A DNA stretch of 64,000 nt from Kryptolebias marmoratus (Eukaryota > Chordata > Actinopteri > Cyprinodontiformes > Rivulidae): positions 26,498,563-26,562,562 of the forward strand of contig NC_051444.1 of assembly GCF_001649575.2 (NCBI RefSeq), in the 5' to 3' direction. Under the pieces are notes generated by a model. That model was given only the letters and a program-made list of their open reading frames with translations. It did not search any database and was not told the DNA's origin. Positions 1 through 11,292 of the stretch are shown here, one piece after another. The translations under genes and the position numbers were made by a program. Within the stretch, counting starts at the first letter, position 1; each line of letters starts with the position of its first letter.

Positions 1-261
1 GAGGTGGACTCCTCACATCTTTAGGACCAGCTCTTTATGATTCCTGTCTGCAACTGATCAGCTCTTGGAGCCATCTTGGTTCAGCACAGACGCACACCGT
101 GGCAGGCCCCGTCAAAGTTTCTCCAGGAACTTTCTAGTTTATAGTTTATTAACTACAAACCATCCTTAATTAATTATGTTTTCAAGATTAATTAATCATT
201 TGTAATGACTAAATAAGGCTAAATAAGGTGTAATTATGATAACGTGCTACTAGAAACTTTA

Positions 262-718
262 AGCTGTGCAGTGTTTTTGCTTAAAATCTTGACATTAGTT
301 GTTGGAGTCCACCCTGTTTGTCTGCACCAAATATGTCATGCATCACTGGATGTATTGAAATACACTTTTACAAAACATTCACTAGCTGGAGATCTAAAAC
401 TGACTAACTTTTGGAGTTAGCTCAATTTAAGATGTCTGCTACTAAACTGCTAATCGCAAAAAAATATATACCTCAGTGAACTAAAATTGAGAAAAATGAG
501 CTAAAATTTGGTATGGTATTTGCTGCTCATTATTCACAACATGTAATCCAAACATTAACAGATCATGCGAGATCATATAAGATAAATTTGTGGTCAATGT
601 TTTTTGTTTTTTTTCAAATGTTGACCAAAACATTTCTAATTTTGTCATTTCTCAACATAAGATGATTTTAGTCTAAAACACTGGTAGGCAAGGTGGCAGG
701 AGATATAAGGAATGCTAG
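262..718 (+). repeat. Family A dispersed repeat, 5'-truncated copy
   Basis: This is one of about eleven copies in the window of a repeat whose core reads roughly 'aactgattaacttttggagtc' followed by 'caattcaagatggctgcca'. The copy carries the core near 390-440, then the 'gctaaaatttggt' block near 500, the 'catttctcaacataagatga' block near 645 and the 3' end 'aaggaatgctag' at 706-718. The 5' portion seen in the fuller copy at 46.9 kb is missing. No open frame runs through it, so it is probably a non-autonomous mobile element. Confidence 0.75.
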
Positions 719-2000
719 GCCTTTAATTTACATAACAATTGAAAAAGTAATGAGGCCAAGAAAACCAACAACTTTCACTGATTTTTAATTTTTTTATGTT
801 CCAGTCTGAAAGAGAAGGACATATTATTAACAGAAAGAGACCTGTAGCAGAACTGAACACAACAGACAATACAACAAATTCAGTGTGTCAGATTCATTTA
901 CACATGGGTGATCAGGTTATTTTGTTTGTTTGTTTATTTTGTTTTTGTTTTGCTTCGATTTTTCTTTAAACCACATGAAATATGCAAGTTGAACATCTTC
1001 AAGTCCTTGAACTCAGCACAAGCCTTGTACACGTGTGCATCTTGTCGATGGATTTACTTTGCTCATGCAACATCTTGTAAATTGTTGAAAACATGCAGAA
1101 GAGGCACTGGATGCATGCAGATTTCTGTTTTGGGGACAAAAAGGCTTGTGAAAAAGTCGGGCACAAAACATCAATATGAGTGGATGGATGGCTGAAGTGA
1201 GAGTTCTACATTCTCTGGAGAACATGAATGGTGGAGAGCTTTCACGGTTATTTTTACTGCATACACAACCTGCTGCTTGTTGCTGGGGAACCTTTAAAAA
1301 AATCTTGTCAGCGTTTTAGTGGATTCTAGATAATAAGTAATATTCTATAAAGCCGATGTGTCTTGTTGCAAGTTGTTTATGCTTCTCATCTGTATCTGTT
1401 CATGAATAAACAATTTACGCTTGATAATGTTTAGTTGCAAGAACAATCATCAGCATAAAGTGGATTTTAAAAGACATTCATATCAATCTATAACCTATGG
1501 GACTCTAAATACCCCCAAAGTTCACCCCAATTTGTTATGTAACCTCATTTAGTCATGCTGAAACAAATCAAAACAACTTCAAAACTAATCAAATCTATAT
1601 TACACCAAAGTCTTTCTCATCCAGTACTTTCTTGTTTTGTTATCATTAGTTCATAATTTATGCTAACTGTTTGCAATAAATTTATAGGTATTTTTTCATT
1701 TTGCTTCATCATTGATAGTCCAACTATCTGCAATGGCTAAAGATTAAGTGCCGTCTTTTATTTGATTCAATAATTTTCTAAATGTTTACCATTTTACGCT
1801 GTATGATTTCAGGATGCGTTATTAAATTTACTCACGAGGAAAAGCTGAATTGGTTTTTCTTATGTGTGAGAGAGCTCCTTCTGATTACCTTTGAGACTGA
1901 TTAAAGATTTCCTGATAGGAAATGGTGCCTCTTTTATAAAAGCAAATTAAAATGATTTTTTTAATTTACAAAATATATTAAAGTGCTGCTTGTGTTTTAT
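719..2000. other. AT-rich stretch, no gene recognised
   Basis: Short open frames exist here (one of 95 codons at 908-1195), but they are rich in poly-T-encoded Phe and Leu, lack any motif I know and overlap a frame on the other strand. I see no repeat signature either. Confidence 0.5.
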
Positions 2001-2172
2001 GCTGGTGTAGATTCTCAGTCATCCAGGCCATGGTAAATTCAAAAAAGATTAAAAAACAAAAAAAACTGGGCTTCTTTTCGCTTCTCATCCAAGGAGCTTT
2101 CTCAATTCAAACGTCTTCAAGTACAGAATAGAAGTCCAGTTGTTTTTGTTGTTTAACCTTTTTTGAATTTGC
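2001..2172. repeat. Composite dispersed repeat with an internal inverted arrangement
   Basis: The first part (2001-2108) contains 'gctggtgtagattctcagtc' and 'cgcttctcatccaagg'. It reads as the reverse complement of a common teleost repeat motif about a Lys-rich 'ctcatccaaggagctt' segment. The second part (from about 2112) reads 'cgtcttcaagtacagaatag' then 'aagtccagttg' in the opposite sense, so the block folds back on itself around the 'ctggrcttctt' / 'aagtccag' pair. A related piece lies at 18451-18533. The superfamily is uncertain; Penelope-like or another retroelement end is possible. Confidence 0.5.
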
Positions 2173-2575
2173 TTATGTTTTATTTGTTGTTAAAATAGCT
2201 TTTGTTTCCTTACTAGTCATGTGAACTTTCCCCACTGGTTTCAGTTTTACATAATGCACTGCAACATGTGCAGCACAGAACATAAACAAACTCTGGCAAA
2301 TAAACAAACCTTAGCCAAGCCAGTAATTGTAAAAGAATGGGATGCCATTTTGGGGGTTTTTTTGAGTAATTTTATAAGCATTTCAGTGAATTTGGATCAA
2401 CAAAGTGGGCCATACGCTTGAGTTTTATTGTTTACGTATTTATTTATTTATTTTAGATGTAAGTAGAACTCAAATAATCAACAATGACTCCAAAACATTA
2501 GAGATAAAAAAAGAAAACAATATATAAAAAATTTGGAAGCAATACATGATACTGACCCATATAGGATACACATAC
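2173..2575. other. AT-rich stretch, nothing recognised
   Basis: A 66-codon chance frame is present, with no motif. Short poly-T and TTTA runs lie around 2430-2450. Confidence 0.4.
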
Positions 2576-2850
2576 AAGGTAAGTTTGCTGTATGTTACCT
2601 CATAAGTACTCTGTATGTTACCCAGTAAATACTCTGTGTGTTACACCATTAATGCTTTGTATGTTATTCCGTAAGTACCCTGTATGATATGATCTAAATT
2701 TCCTGTATATTATCCAGTAAGTATCCTGTATTTTACCCCATAAGTGCTTCGTATGTTACTGGTAAGTACTCTGCAAATTAGCCAGTAAATACCATTCCTG
2801 CATGCATGTCACCCAGTAAGTATCTTGTATGTTACCCCATAAGTACCAGG
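2576..2850 (+). repeat. Degenerate minisatellite, unit about 22-25 bp
   Basis: About eleven imperfect tandem units of the form 'cagtaagtactctgtatgtt' plus 'accc' run through this interval, with changes in most units. The same unit appears in reverse complement at 38038-38215 and 40443-40520, so it is a dispersed tandem family and not a single local array. Confidence 0.8.
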
Positions 2851-3177
2851 TTGGGCTGTATTATGCATTATAATGTGTTGCTACCTAAAGTTCTTATAAA
2901 ATGAAGAAAAGCACCAGGACAACATGGAGCATTCCTTACCCATTGCTCCCATCTTTACAGCAGAGTACACTCAATGTACACAGATGTGTCCTGTGCTGAT
3001 GTTGTGTATATTTGTGTGCGTGGTTTCTCTGGCAGCTCTGTAAACACAGATGTGGCTCTGGTAAATAAAACCCGAGTTTGATTTCACAGCAAGGTCACTA
3101 TAAGATCAGAGATAATCGGTTCAGCGATCCACCTCTACCTTGTATGTACATTTATTTCTTTGCATTATATTTTTTAC

Positions 3178-3272
3178 ATGCCTCTCGCACAGTGACTGCT
3201 GGGGATAGGCACCAGCTCCCTGTGACCTGGAATGGAGAAGCGGGTAAAGAAAATGGATGGATGGATGGATAT
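3178..3272 (+). repeat. SINE/LINE 3' tail with (GGAT)n end
   Basis: The stretch 'gactgctggggataggcacc' then 'agctccctgtgacctggaat' followed by a GGAT run is the familiar teleost retroposon tail. The body upstream is not recognisable. The reverse-oriented SINE at 42.5 kb ends in a related 'ggggagctggtgcc' segment. Confidence 0.6.
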
Positions 3273-4464
3273 TCTTAACATTTAATCATGGATGCAGTGG
3301 TGATCTGTGTTTAATGACAATTTAAACACAGATCACAGACAGTTTTGGTTCTGCGCCCATACAGTTATTTCCACAACAGAACTGTTGATTTTAAATGAAG
3401 TTTTATCTAACGGCTCAATAATCAGTCACTGAATTTAGATCTTCAGCCTTGTCCCTTGCACACAGAGATTTCAAGATTTTTATTATTATTATTGTTATTT
3501 AATTATTTTATGCTCTACATATACTGAAATCCAAAGTTGTTGTTTTTTTTCTAAGTTTAGGTAGGATTTTCTTTTTTTTTTAAGTCAACATTCTCATTTA
3601 ACCAGTTCATTAACAACCAATAACTTATTTTGTTGCAAGATGTTCCAGTGGATCTTTTAAATCTGTTTCAAAAACCTAAACATTAAAATCGTTTTTAGCA
3701 CAATAAATACTCTGTTTTATGAAGTACAGTTTAAATGATTTCCTAATTAGTACACTCTGTTTTCCTTTTCAACTGTTTTGGAAAAGTGATTGTATATTTT
3801 AGTAAATGTCAGGAGGCAAAACAGCTGTGGAACTACAGAAGGGTTTGGGGTTTTTTTTTTCATTGTGTTGCACATAAATTAAAACATGTTGTGATTAAGC
3901 GGACATATTTGTGTGTGCTGCCTTGCATCTGGGTACGTATGTCACGTCTTGTGGTTTGAGGACTTTCCGACTGCAGCCCTCTGAAGCCCAGCTGTCTCCA
4001 TAAATACTGTACGGAGCTTTACATAAGTGTGGTTGTCATTAATGTGGCAGGCTTTCCTCCCTTCCCTCTGCCTTTGCAGCACCATTTAGTGAAACTCAGA
4101 AATAGCTGCTCCTCGAGTTACGACCCATAGGCCGTTGCAGTTGTTCACTATTAGGAATGTTATTTATAAGGCACAATTATGTGGGATGGATTGTTCCAGC
4201 ATTTACAAATGATAAATGCAGACACATATGACAGAGTTCAAGTGGTTATGTATCTAAAAACATAAAAAAATAAAAATAAAAACTACTGGTCTTCAGTGTG
4301 TATTTAGTTTCTCTTGAGGTCATGCAAAAAAAAACTTGCTGACGTGTGTTCAGTTGAGCTAGTTTGCAATGATTTGTGTAAAAAAGACGTTTTGAAGCAT
4401 GAGCTGTTTCTGTGTATTTGCTTACCTTGCAAGAAACCCATCATTTTAAAGTATTGTAACATTA
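3273..4464. other. Unannotated AT-rich stretch
   Basis: No coding pattern or repeat is recognised. A somewhat GC-richer patch at about 3935-4140 has no reading frame I can support. Confidence 0.4.
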
Positions 4465-5918
4465 CAGCTACCTTTGGGAAGTCCCTCTCAAACAGTATTG
4501 GAACAGTGAGGCCAGTTCAGTTCATTTTGCTGTAGGCTGAAAACATTTGGGTTTGACATGAAAAGATGAACAAATTTAATGAATGAGTTTTGTTTGCAGG
4601 TGTTCATATCTGGATTGAACACACAGCTTACAATATAGCATTATTTGTAACAGAACACCAAATTTTTAGGGTGAGCAAAAGTACTGGAACAGATAGTCCT
4701 AAAATAGATTAAAGTCAGTAATCCATTATATCTGGTTACAAATCCTTTCCATTAAGTCTGTGAGCCATTGACATCACTAAACTTTTGGATACTTTTTTGT
4801 GATGCTTTTCCATGCTTTCAACCTCTCTTAGTTGTTGTTTGTTTTGGGGGTTAGTCCCTTCAGTCTGATCTTGAGCAGGTAAAATGCGGCCCTATATAGT
4901 TTAAGTCTTGAGGCTGACTTGGCCAGTCTCGAACTTCTTGTTCCCGATGAACTCCTTTAGCTGTTTTGGCCGTGTGCTTTGGATCATTACCTTGCTGCAG
5001 GATGAAGGATCTGCCAGTCAGTTGGATTGCATCTTTCTTTTAATTGGCAGAAAAAAAACAACAAAAAAAAACAAAATTTCTGTTGACTGTAGAATGTTTT
5101 TTTTAGTCTTTCCATCTTTGGTAAAAGTTCATCTTTGACTCATAACTCCATAAATCTTTGTCCCAGAATTTTAGAGGTTTGTCTTTGTACTTTTTAAATT
5201 TATTTTGGCAAAATCCAGTCTGACTGCATTTTCTAGTGTAGCCTCTGGACTTTTCTCGATGAAGTCTTGTGCAAACGGCAGATTGTGACACCTTCACTCC
5301 TACCCTCTGGATGTTGTTGCTGATGTGACTAACAGTTGTTTGAGGGTTTTTCGTCAAAGCTGTCACAGTGTTTTTGTCGTCAACTGATGTTTTCCTTGGT
5401 CTTCTTTTTGGACGTCTGTCACTGAGTACACCAGTGGTTTCTTCTTCAGGACGTTCCAAATGGCTGGACTGACTGGCCAATGTTTGTGCAATGGCTCTGA
5501 TTGATTTTCCCTCCTCGCTCAGCTTTACAGCTGCTTGTTTTTCACCCACAGACAGCCAACATGGTTTTTATGTTGGTACACCTCTCCATGCTATAAATAC
5601 AGTCTGCACAGGCTAAACCCAAATATGAAACTGAGAGCAGACATTCAGTGCTATTTATTGTTTGCATATTCAATGTAATAGGACACACCTGGTCAACAGG
5701 AAAACACATTCATTTGCATGTTCCAGTTATTTTGTTCACCTAAAAATTTGGTGTCTCATTACAGATAATGCTGTCTCCTAAGTTGGGTATCTGATTCAGA
5801 TGCAAACGCCTAGAAATAAAAGCTGAAATGTAGCTCTTGTCTCATATTCATATTTTGAAGTCAAACCCAAATGTTTTCAGTCTACAGCAAAAGGAAAGGA
5901 GTTGGCCTCACTAATCCA
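4465..5918 (-). mobile_element. Decayed Tc1-like DNA transposon with long inverted ends
   Basis: The two ends are inverted copies of about 200 bp. The left end has 'gctgtaggctgaaaacattt' plus 'gggtttgac' near 4531-4559; the right end has its complement near 5861-5890. A second matched block lies further in: 'accaaatttttagggtgagc' near 4658 against 'cacctaaaaatttggtg' near 5738. Two direct-repeat blocks within long ends resemble the IR/DR organisation known in fish Tc1 elements. A transposase remnant on the minus strand lies between them. The left end plausibly begins after a TA at 4463-4464. The extreme right end has decayed, so the outer boundary there is approximate. Confidence 0.85.
4880..5549 (-). 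pseudogene. Tc1-type transposase, inactivated
   Basis: The frame from 5549 down to 5103 gives 148 residues typical of a Tc1 transposase N-terminus. It has a helix-turn-helix region opening 'MGEKQAAVKLSEEGKSIRAI', a basic linker 'RRPKRRPRK' near residue 45, a second helix-turn-helix region ('NPQTTVSHI'), then 'RGYTRK' and the start of the catalytic core. The usual W-T-D-E motif reads 'WSYESK', so the first catalytic Asp is lost. The frame breaks at about 5103. Beyond that another frame shows 'QQGNDPKHTAK' (Asp replaced by Gly) near 4990 and 'WPSQPQDLN' near 4900, where the catalytic Glu is also missing. Full-length relatives have about 340 residues. All three acidic positions look destroyed, so this is a dead gene lying within its own inverted repeats. 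Confidence 0.85.
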
Positions 5919-5939
5919 AGAGTTATAATAGGGAGAACA

Positions 5940-6088
5940 CGGTCAGATGTCCTAATCCTGAGGCTGTGTGTTGGAGCCCAAGTTGCCTTAGGAAGGGCAA
6001 CCGGAGTTAAACAATTCCCAAACCTTTCATGTGAGTTTGCTCGCTATGGTGACCTCTGCAGAAGAGAGCAGCCAAAAGAAAAACAACA
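5940..6088 (+). repeat. tRNA-derived SINE fragment
   Basis: It matches the copy at 21.4 kb from 'cctaatcctgaggctg' through a weakened B box ('gttggagccc') and the body 'gaagggcaaccgg' to 'gagagcagccaaaag'. The A-box half is absent. It directly abuts the right end of the Tc1 remnant. Confidence 0.7.
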
Positions 6089-7949
6089 AGAAGATACATT
6101 CAGAGGGCTAAAACTGAGGTGTTCACTGTGCACATATGAGACGTGTAAATCTTTTGCAGGGTGCCCCGTTAAAACAGAAGAGTTAACAAAGTCGAATTAA
6201 CATGCACTGTGTGGAAAAAATCCTCTACTTTAATGTGGACACAAGCAGGATACATTTTGGCATGACGCAATAGTGGTTTAAAACGAGGAAGACATCTGTC
6301 CTTTCTGCTGCCCAAGTTTAGACTTCATCACCTCGTGTACCTCATTACAAACCAAACACCAGTTTTATTTTCACTTTGACAGAACAAAAATCACTCATTC
6401 ATTTCTCCTGAAAAATGTAGCATTCTTTTATTGCAGTCACCATAATTAACACCTGTTGGTCATCCTATTATATCTTGTACTGATGCTTGACCACTCATAT
6501 TGTGTTCAAAGACCCTGATCCTGGCTTGGATATATGCAGACCTTGTCAATTTCATCACAGAAATCCCATTGGTTGTCAAAGTTATTTCCCTCTGAGAATT
6601 TAATTTTTATATTCATTTGTTTTAAATTGCAAAGTGGGCCAAATAAAAGGGTTCTGAAGGCCATATAAGGGCATGGAGGCCAGAGGTTCCCCACTGAGGA
6701 AAAAGGTTGCTGAATGTTTTGGAGGGGCGACTTGTCCAATTCTTGTCTGATTTAAGAATCTAGCTATTTAACAGTCCTGGGTCTTCTTTGCCAGAGTTTT
6801 GCTGAACAGGAGCACCTGTTGTTCTAAAACTATATGTACAGTGTTCTGTGATATTATCAGTACATATATGGTTAAAACCACATGGAAGACAAATTAAAAA
6901 ATGTAAATAAATGTGTATTTAAGGATTGATTCACTCCAAGTGAAGTCTATCGTCTATCGGCTGTGTACCATTGAACCCCTATCTGAAGTTAGAAAAACAA
7001 CAAATTACGCAACATATTCTAGAAACTGTTCTGTTCTGTTTATTTATCTAAGTTCATTCAACTAGACAAGAAGTTAGAAGAATAATTTGATGGTGGCTAA
7101 CGGAGCAATGCACTTTAGGTTTTTTTTTCAACTTTCAAAGAAGAGGAAGACGAAGAAGAAAAAAAAGAATGGTAGTTGTTAGAAAGGAAAGAGAGTTTAA
7201 CAGAGGAATTGTACCAGCACCAGTTTGACCTTTAGACATTCTAAAATCAGGTTGTCAATCCAGGCCTCTAAAGTCAGCAGCAAAAACAGCTGAATACATT
7301 TTGGTTTCGCCCCATCTGTGTGTTTGTTCTGGTTACTCAGGGGGCAAAGTGTCTCTGCATTTGAAAACTTGCCAGTGTGAAGCTGCCTCCCAAGTGTTTG
7401 GACAAAACTACCTGTCAGCCCGCTACCACTGAAAGTGGAGCACCTGCTGTGTGTGAGACAAGCAGAGCGTGTAGACAAAAAAAGACAAAGAAAAGGGCAA
7501 AAAAAATAAAAAAAACTGAGAAGTCAGAGACAGAAATGGATTTGTTTTAACTCAGTTTGTTTTTTTAAAGAAAAAAAAAACAGCTGCATCCATTTTTCCA
7601 CAGTTCTATTGTGCTTGTGTTCTTGTGTGTGTGAGTTTGCTTTTTTTAAAAATTAGGGACACATACTGTGCTTTTTCTGCATCAGTCTATAACACCAAAG
7701 CCTTTCAGCATCCAACAATGTGATGTTACTTTTGCTATCCTATTCCTACATTTCTGTTTGAACTGATTTTATTTAAGCAGAGAACAGAGAAAACAAAGAA
7801 CACAAGCCTAATTAAATACAGTCTAGTTCAACCAAGTTAAAAATCAAATTCAATAATTATAATCCAATTGAAGTCAAGCTAATTAAAAGACAATTTAATT
7901 ACATTACCCCATTTCAATCCAATTAAAATCCCATACAATGTGATACAGG
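6089..7949. other. Unannotated stretch
   Basis: No gene recognised. Short frames (77 and 93 codons on the minus strand at 6506-6739 and 7197-7478) lack motifs. The segment 6620-6700 ('ggccagaggttccccact') resembles a hAT-MITE end, but I found no partner end. Confidence 0.4.
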
Positions 7950-8180
7950 GCAATATTCTTATTGCCTGTGATATGTGAATATGTTTTTATGTAAGATTGG
8001 CGAAATATCTCATGAATCACTTGCTGGATTTCAATGAAATGTTTAAAAAGTAATCATTGGATTGACATCTACAGCTGATTAACTTTTGAAGTCTGTCCAA
8101 TTCCAGATAGCCACCACAGCACAGTGATCTCTTCTACCAAAAAAAAAATGGCTACAACACAGTCGATTTTACAGATATAG
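7950..8180 (+). repeat. Family A repeat, partial copy
   Basis: Contains 'gcgaaatatctcatgaatca', 'gctgattaacttttgaagtc' and 'tggctacaacacagtcgatt'. It stops abruptly after 'acagatatag', where other copies continue with 'tgagctaaaatttggtg'. Confidence 0.7.
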
Positions 8181-8365
8181 GCCCGGTCCCAATACTCACA
8201 CTACACCCTTCGCCCCTCTATGAAGTGTGTACTCAGTCGAAGTGCACAGAAGGCTTCATGTGAGGTTACAAGCATGCAAAAAATGGAGAATTAGGACAGT
8301 ACGGGTTACGTCATCCACTTGCGCCTCTGCATCGTAACTGCAACATTTAACATGGCAGGCCTGGT
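8181..8365. repeat. Possible DNA-transposon end fragment
   Basis: Unlike its surroundings, this block begins 'gcccggtcccaatactcaca' and is GC-richer. The start resembles the end of common teleost MITEs that open with 'ggtcccaa'. I did not find the matching inverted end. Confidence 0.35.
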
Positions 8366-8394
8366 TTGGTTAGTATAGTTTTTTTGCGTTACAA

Positions 8395-8965
8395 AATTTT
8401 GGTCCAGTCTTGAAAATACCATTATTCAAAATCTCATACAATATTGCAAGATGTCACGCTCCAAGTATGTGTTGTAAATGACTCACCTACAACCACATCA
8501 AAGTTTAGCTTAATACCTGTAAAACTGTACGAGTTATAGTCACTTTTGTGTTGGCTGTCAGTTAGCTGGGGCGACTATCTTGAATTGGGATGACTACAAC
8601 AGTTAATTACTTGTGCGCCCTCTGATTACTTTCTGAAAGTTTCAATAATGTTCATCCAGCAGTTCATTAGCTACTTTGCTAACAGACAAACACAGTTGAC
8701 TCCAACCGTGTTTAAAGGTTAGCTAAAGGTTAATACTAAAGTTTTCAAGCAAACATTTTCTGCACCGAGAAACTCCTGGAGTGTGGCGGCCATCTTAAAT
8801 TGGGTCGGCTCTTAAAGGTAATGAGTTGTTGATGTGCATTCAGTGAAGAGTTCCTGAAAGTTTCATTAAAGTCTAGCTGGTGGTTCATGGTATATTTTAA
8901 TGAAAAGACGTGTGAAGACACAGAACCAGGCAAAAACATTATTGCTTGCTTTTGCTTTGCTCGCA
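8395..8965 (-). repeat. Family A repeat, two-unit copy, reverse orientation
   Basis: Read on the minus strand, it carries the core twice: once at about 8575-8690 ('atcttgaattggga' on plus) and once at about 8785-8895 ('atcttaaattgggtcgg' on plus). It therefore has the duplicated internal unit also seen at 15.7, 46.9 and 54.1 kb. It faces the copy at 7950-8180. Confidence 0.7.
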
Positions 8966-9940
8966 GTGAAAATGATGACTTTGTGGCATTGAAGATTCTT
9001 GTGCACATCTGTGAATGTTTGTTTGTTGTTGATTTTTAAAAACTTCCCAATATCACTCGTCATAAATTAATGGCAGAACCAAAGAGGATGTTGGGATGTT
9101 GTTTTCTTTCACTTCATTTGCTGTTAAAGGTTACACAGTAAAAGTAATTGAATGAAGTCTTAAATGCAAAGCAGTTTCTTCTGACAATATTTCATCATTA
9201 GGGCAACAAAAGATTTTATCTAATCTAAATGAATCTGTCTGTGTATGTACTGAACCTTCAGCTGTGGCCATGGCTGGTCGCCAGCCGACTGAGTAATTCA
9301 TCAACAGTAGCCATACCAGATCAATGATTAAACTGCCTGTCTCCCAGAGTGTGCCTGCATGAGCTCTATAGTGACTAAATTTCAGCAAATTCTGCCAAAT
9401 AAGTCTTTTTTTTTTTCTGTGCAAACACAGCCTTCTAAAAGTCCCACAGATTGAACAGCCATCAGCTAGAAAAATGGATAAGCCTGCACATTCCCCTCAT
9501 TTCTTGGTGTACTGTTGTTTTATTCTTTTGAAATACATTTTTAAACACAATAGCAGAATCACAGAATCATTTACATTGACCAGTATACTAAAACATGTGA
9601 AATTCCTTTTGCTCCTTTAAGTCTCGATACAGAATAATGAAAGTGGGTGTTGGATAAAATACATTTCTGCTCTGTTTATTGTGGGAATGCTGAGTCAGCA
9701 TTCACATATGCCTTTCCTGTTTTTGCTTTCTTCTGTACCTTTATTTGGACTCTACCCACTTTGGCTTACTTTCAGCTATTTTAGCCATTCAGGTATCAAA
9801 GCATTAAATTAAATCAGAACATCACAGCTCTGACTTTTGGTATGTTTAACCTTTATACTTTTTGAATTTATTTACAGTATTTATTTCTCCTTAAAACACA
9901 TTAAGATCTCTTCAAATCATTGAAAAATATTGTGTTCTTT
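8966..9940. other. Unannotated stretch
   Basis: No gene or repeat recognised. Chance frames of 65-97 codons on the minus strand have no motif. Confidence 0.4.
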
Positions 9941-9944
9941 AAAA

Positions 9945-10335
9945 TATTCTTTAGCATACTTGCTTCATTTTAGCATTTAGCTACTGTTTTGCTAATATTA
10001 GCTTTTAGCAACTGCTCTGCTAAATTTAAATTATAATAACTGTTTTGCTGGTTTTAGCTTTTAGATACTAGTTTTTTGGTTTTGCATTTTAGCTTCTGGT
10101 TTGTTTGTTTTAGCATTTAGCTACTGTCCGAATATGTTTAGGATTAACTATTGCTTTATTAATTTTACCTTTTAACTATCGGTATTAGTTTGTTGGTTTA
10201 AGTTTTTAGCTACTTTTTTGCAAGTTTATCAGTCTGTTACTGTTCTGCTAATTGTATCTTTAAGCTACTGTTTTGATCATTTAATAATTTAACTTTTGTT
10301 CTGCTAACTTAACTTTGTTGTGTTTATTTTAACTT
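9945..10335 (+). repeat. Degenerate tandem array, unit about 28-32 bp (TTAGC-rich)
   Basis: Roughly a dozen diverged units of the type 'tttagctactgttttgctaa' plus 'ttttagc' follow each other. The units are AT-rich and imperfect, indicating an old array. Confidence 0.75.
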
Positions 10336-10677
10336 TAATAATTGAGTTTCAACTTCCACAACAAATGTCAACAAAATTATTTAGCATTCAGTGTTCACAA
10401 TGCATTTTTGCAAAAACTGCAATTTGTTGCACTTTCAGTTTCTTTCTCTTTTTCATTTTTTTTTTTTTGTGTGTGCTTAAAATATAACTTTGTTAAGAAT
10501 GTTTTGTTTGAATGCAACAGAAATGTTTTAAAAGCCAGAGTTGGCAGAAAGTCAATCTTAAAAAACCTAAATAGTTATTATGGATAAACTATTAGGTTTG
10601 GAATTTTCCAGTTAAACTTAGCCATTGGCATTTTGTTTCTTCTGGATAAAACATTGGATGCTTCAGTCTGTTGAAAT

Positions 10678-11292
10678 CAGGGTTCCTACACTTTTCCCAT
10701 TTTAAAATTACAGACTTTTCCAGATTTATTGGTTTGTTTATACAATTTGCCACTATTTTTGACCCTGTGGACAAATATATTCTGTATACATACAATGGAA
10801 TGTTCATAAAAGATTAATAACAGAAAATGACACATTTGGAAAAATTAAATATATAAGTAGTCTATTTTTGTAATGACTTTATGGTTATAATTACAAGCAT
10901 TATTTAATACAACATAGTATTCATTTCATGAATCTAATCTGATTAAGAGTCAAATACAAAAAGCAGCCTGTGGTTTTTAGGGCTATGATAACTTCTGATT
11001 TATTATTTCCTTTTGGGTATACAACATGTAGCAAATCATTAATAGTTTTAAAACATTGGCACAGTGCATATTTTATATACAATAAATTTGAAAAGCACTT
11101 TGCTACTAGTTTTTTTTTTTGTTCTTTGATTTTTTTTTTAAATCTGGAAGGTCTGGAAACAATACTTTTTCCAAGCATTGTTTTTTTTTTTGTTTGTTTG
11201 TTTTTTCTCACACTTATTGGTCTATAACCTGCAACACAGTAAAGGTAAATTCCATACTTTTCAGCATCTTTTAGGACTGTGTAGGAACCCTG
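10678..11292. mobile_element. hAT-like non-autonomous element, 615 bp
   Basis: The ends form an inverted repeat, 'cagggttcctacac' at 10678 and 'gtgtaggaaccctg' ending at 11292, followed inward by diverged 'acttttcc'-type blocks. This terminal sequence is that of a known teleost hAT-type MITE class. No transposase is present. I could not see an 8 bp target duplication at these exact edges. Confidence 0.65.

Noticed and set aside
2576..2850. CRISPR-like array
   Set aside because: The units are contiguous and degenerate with no unique spacers, and the context is vertebrate.
6620..6740. hAT MITE end
   Set aside because: A 'ggccagaggttcccc' motif is present, but no inverted partner or target duplication was found.
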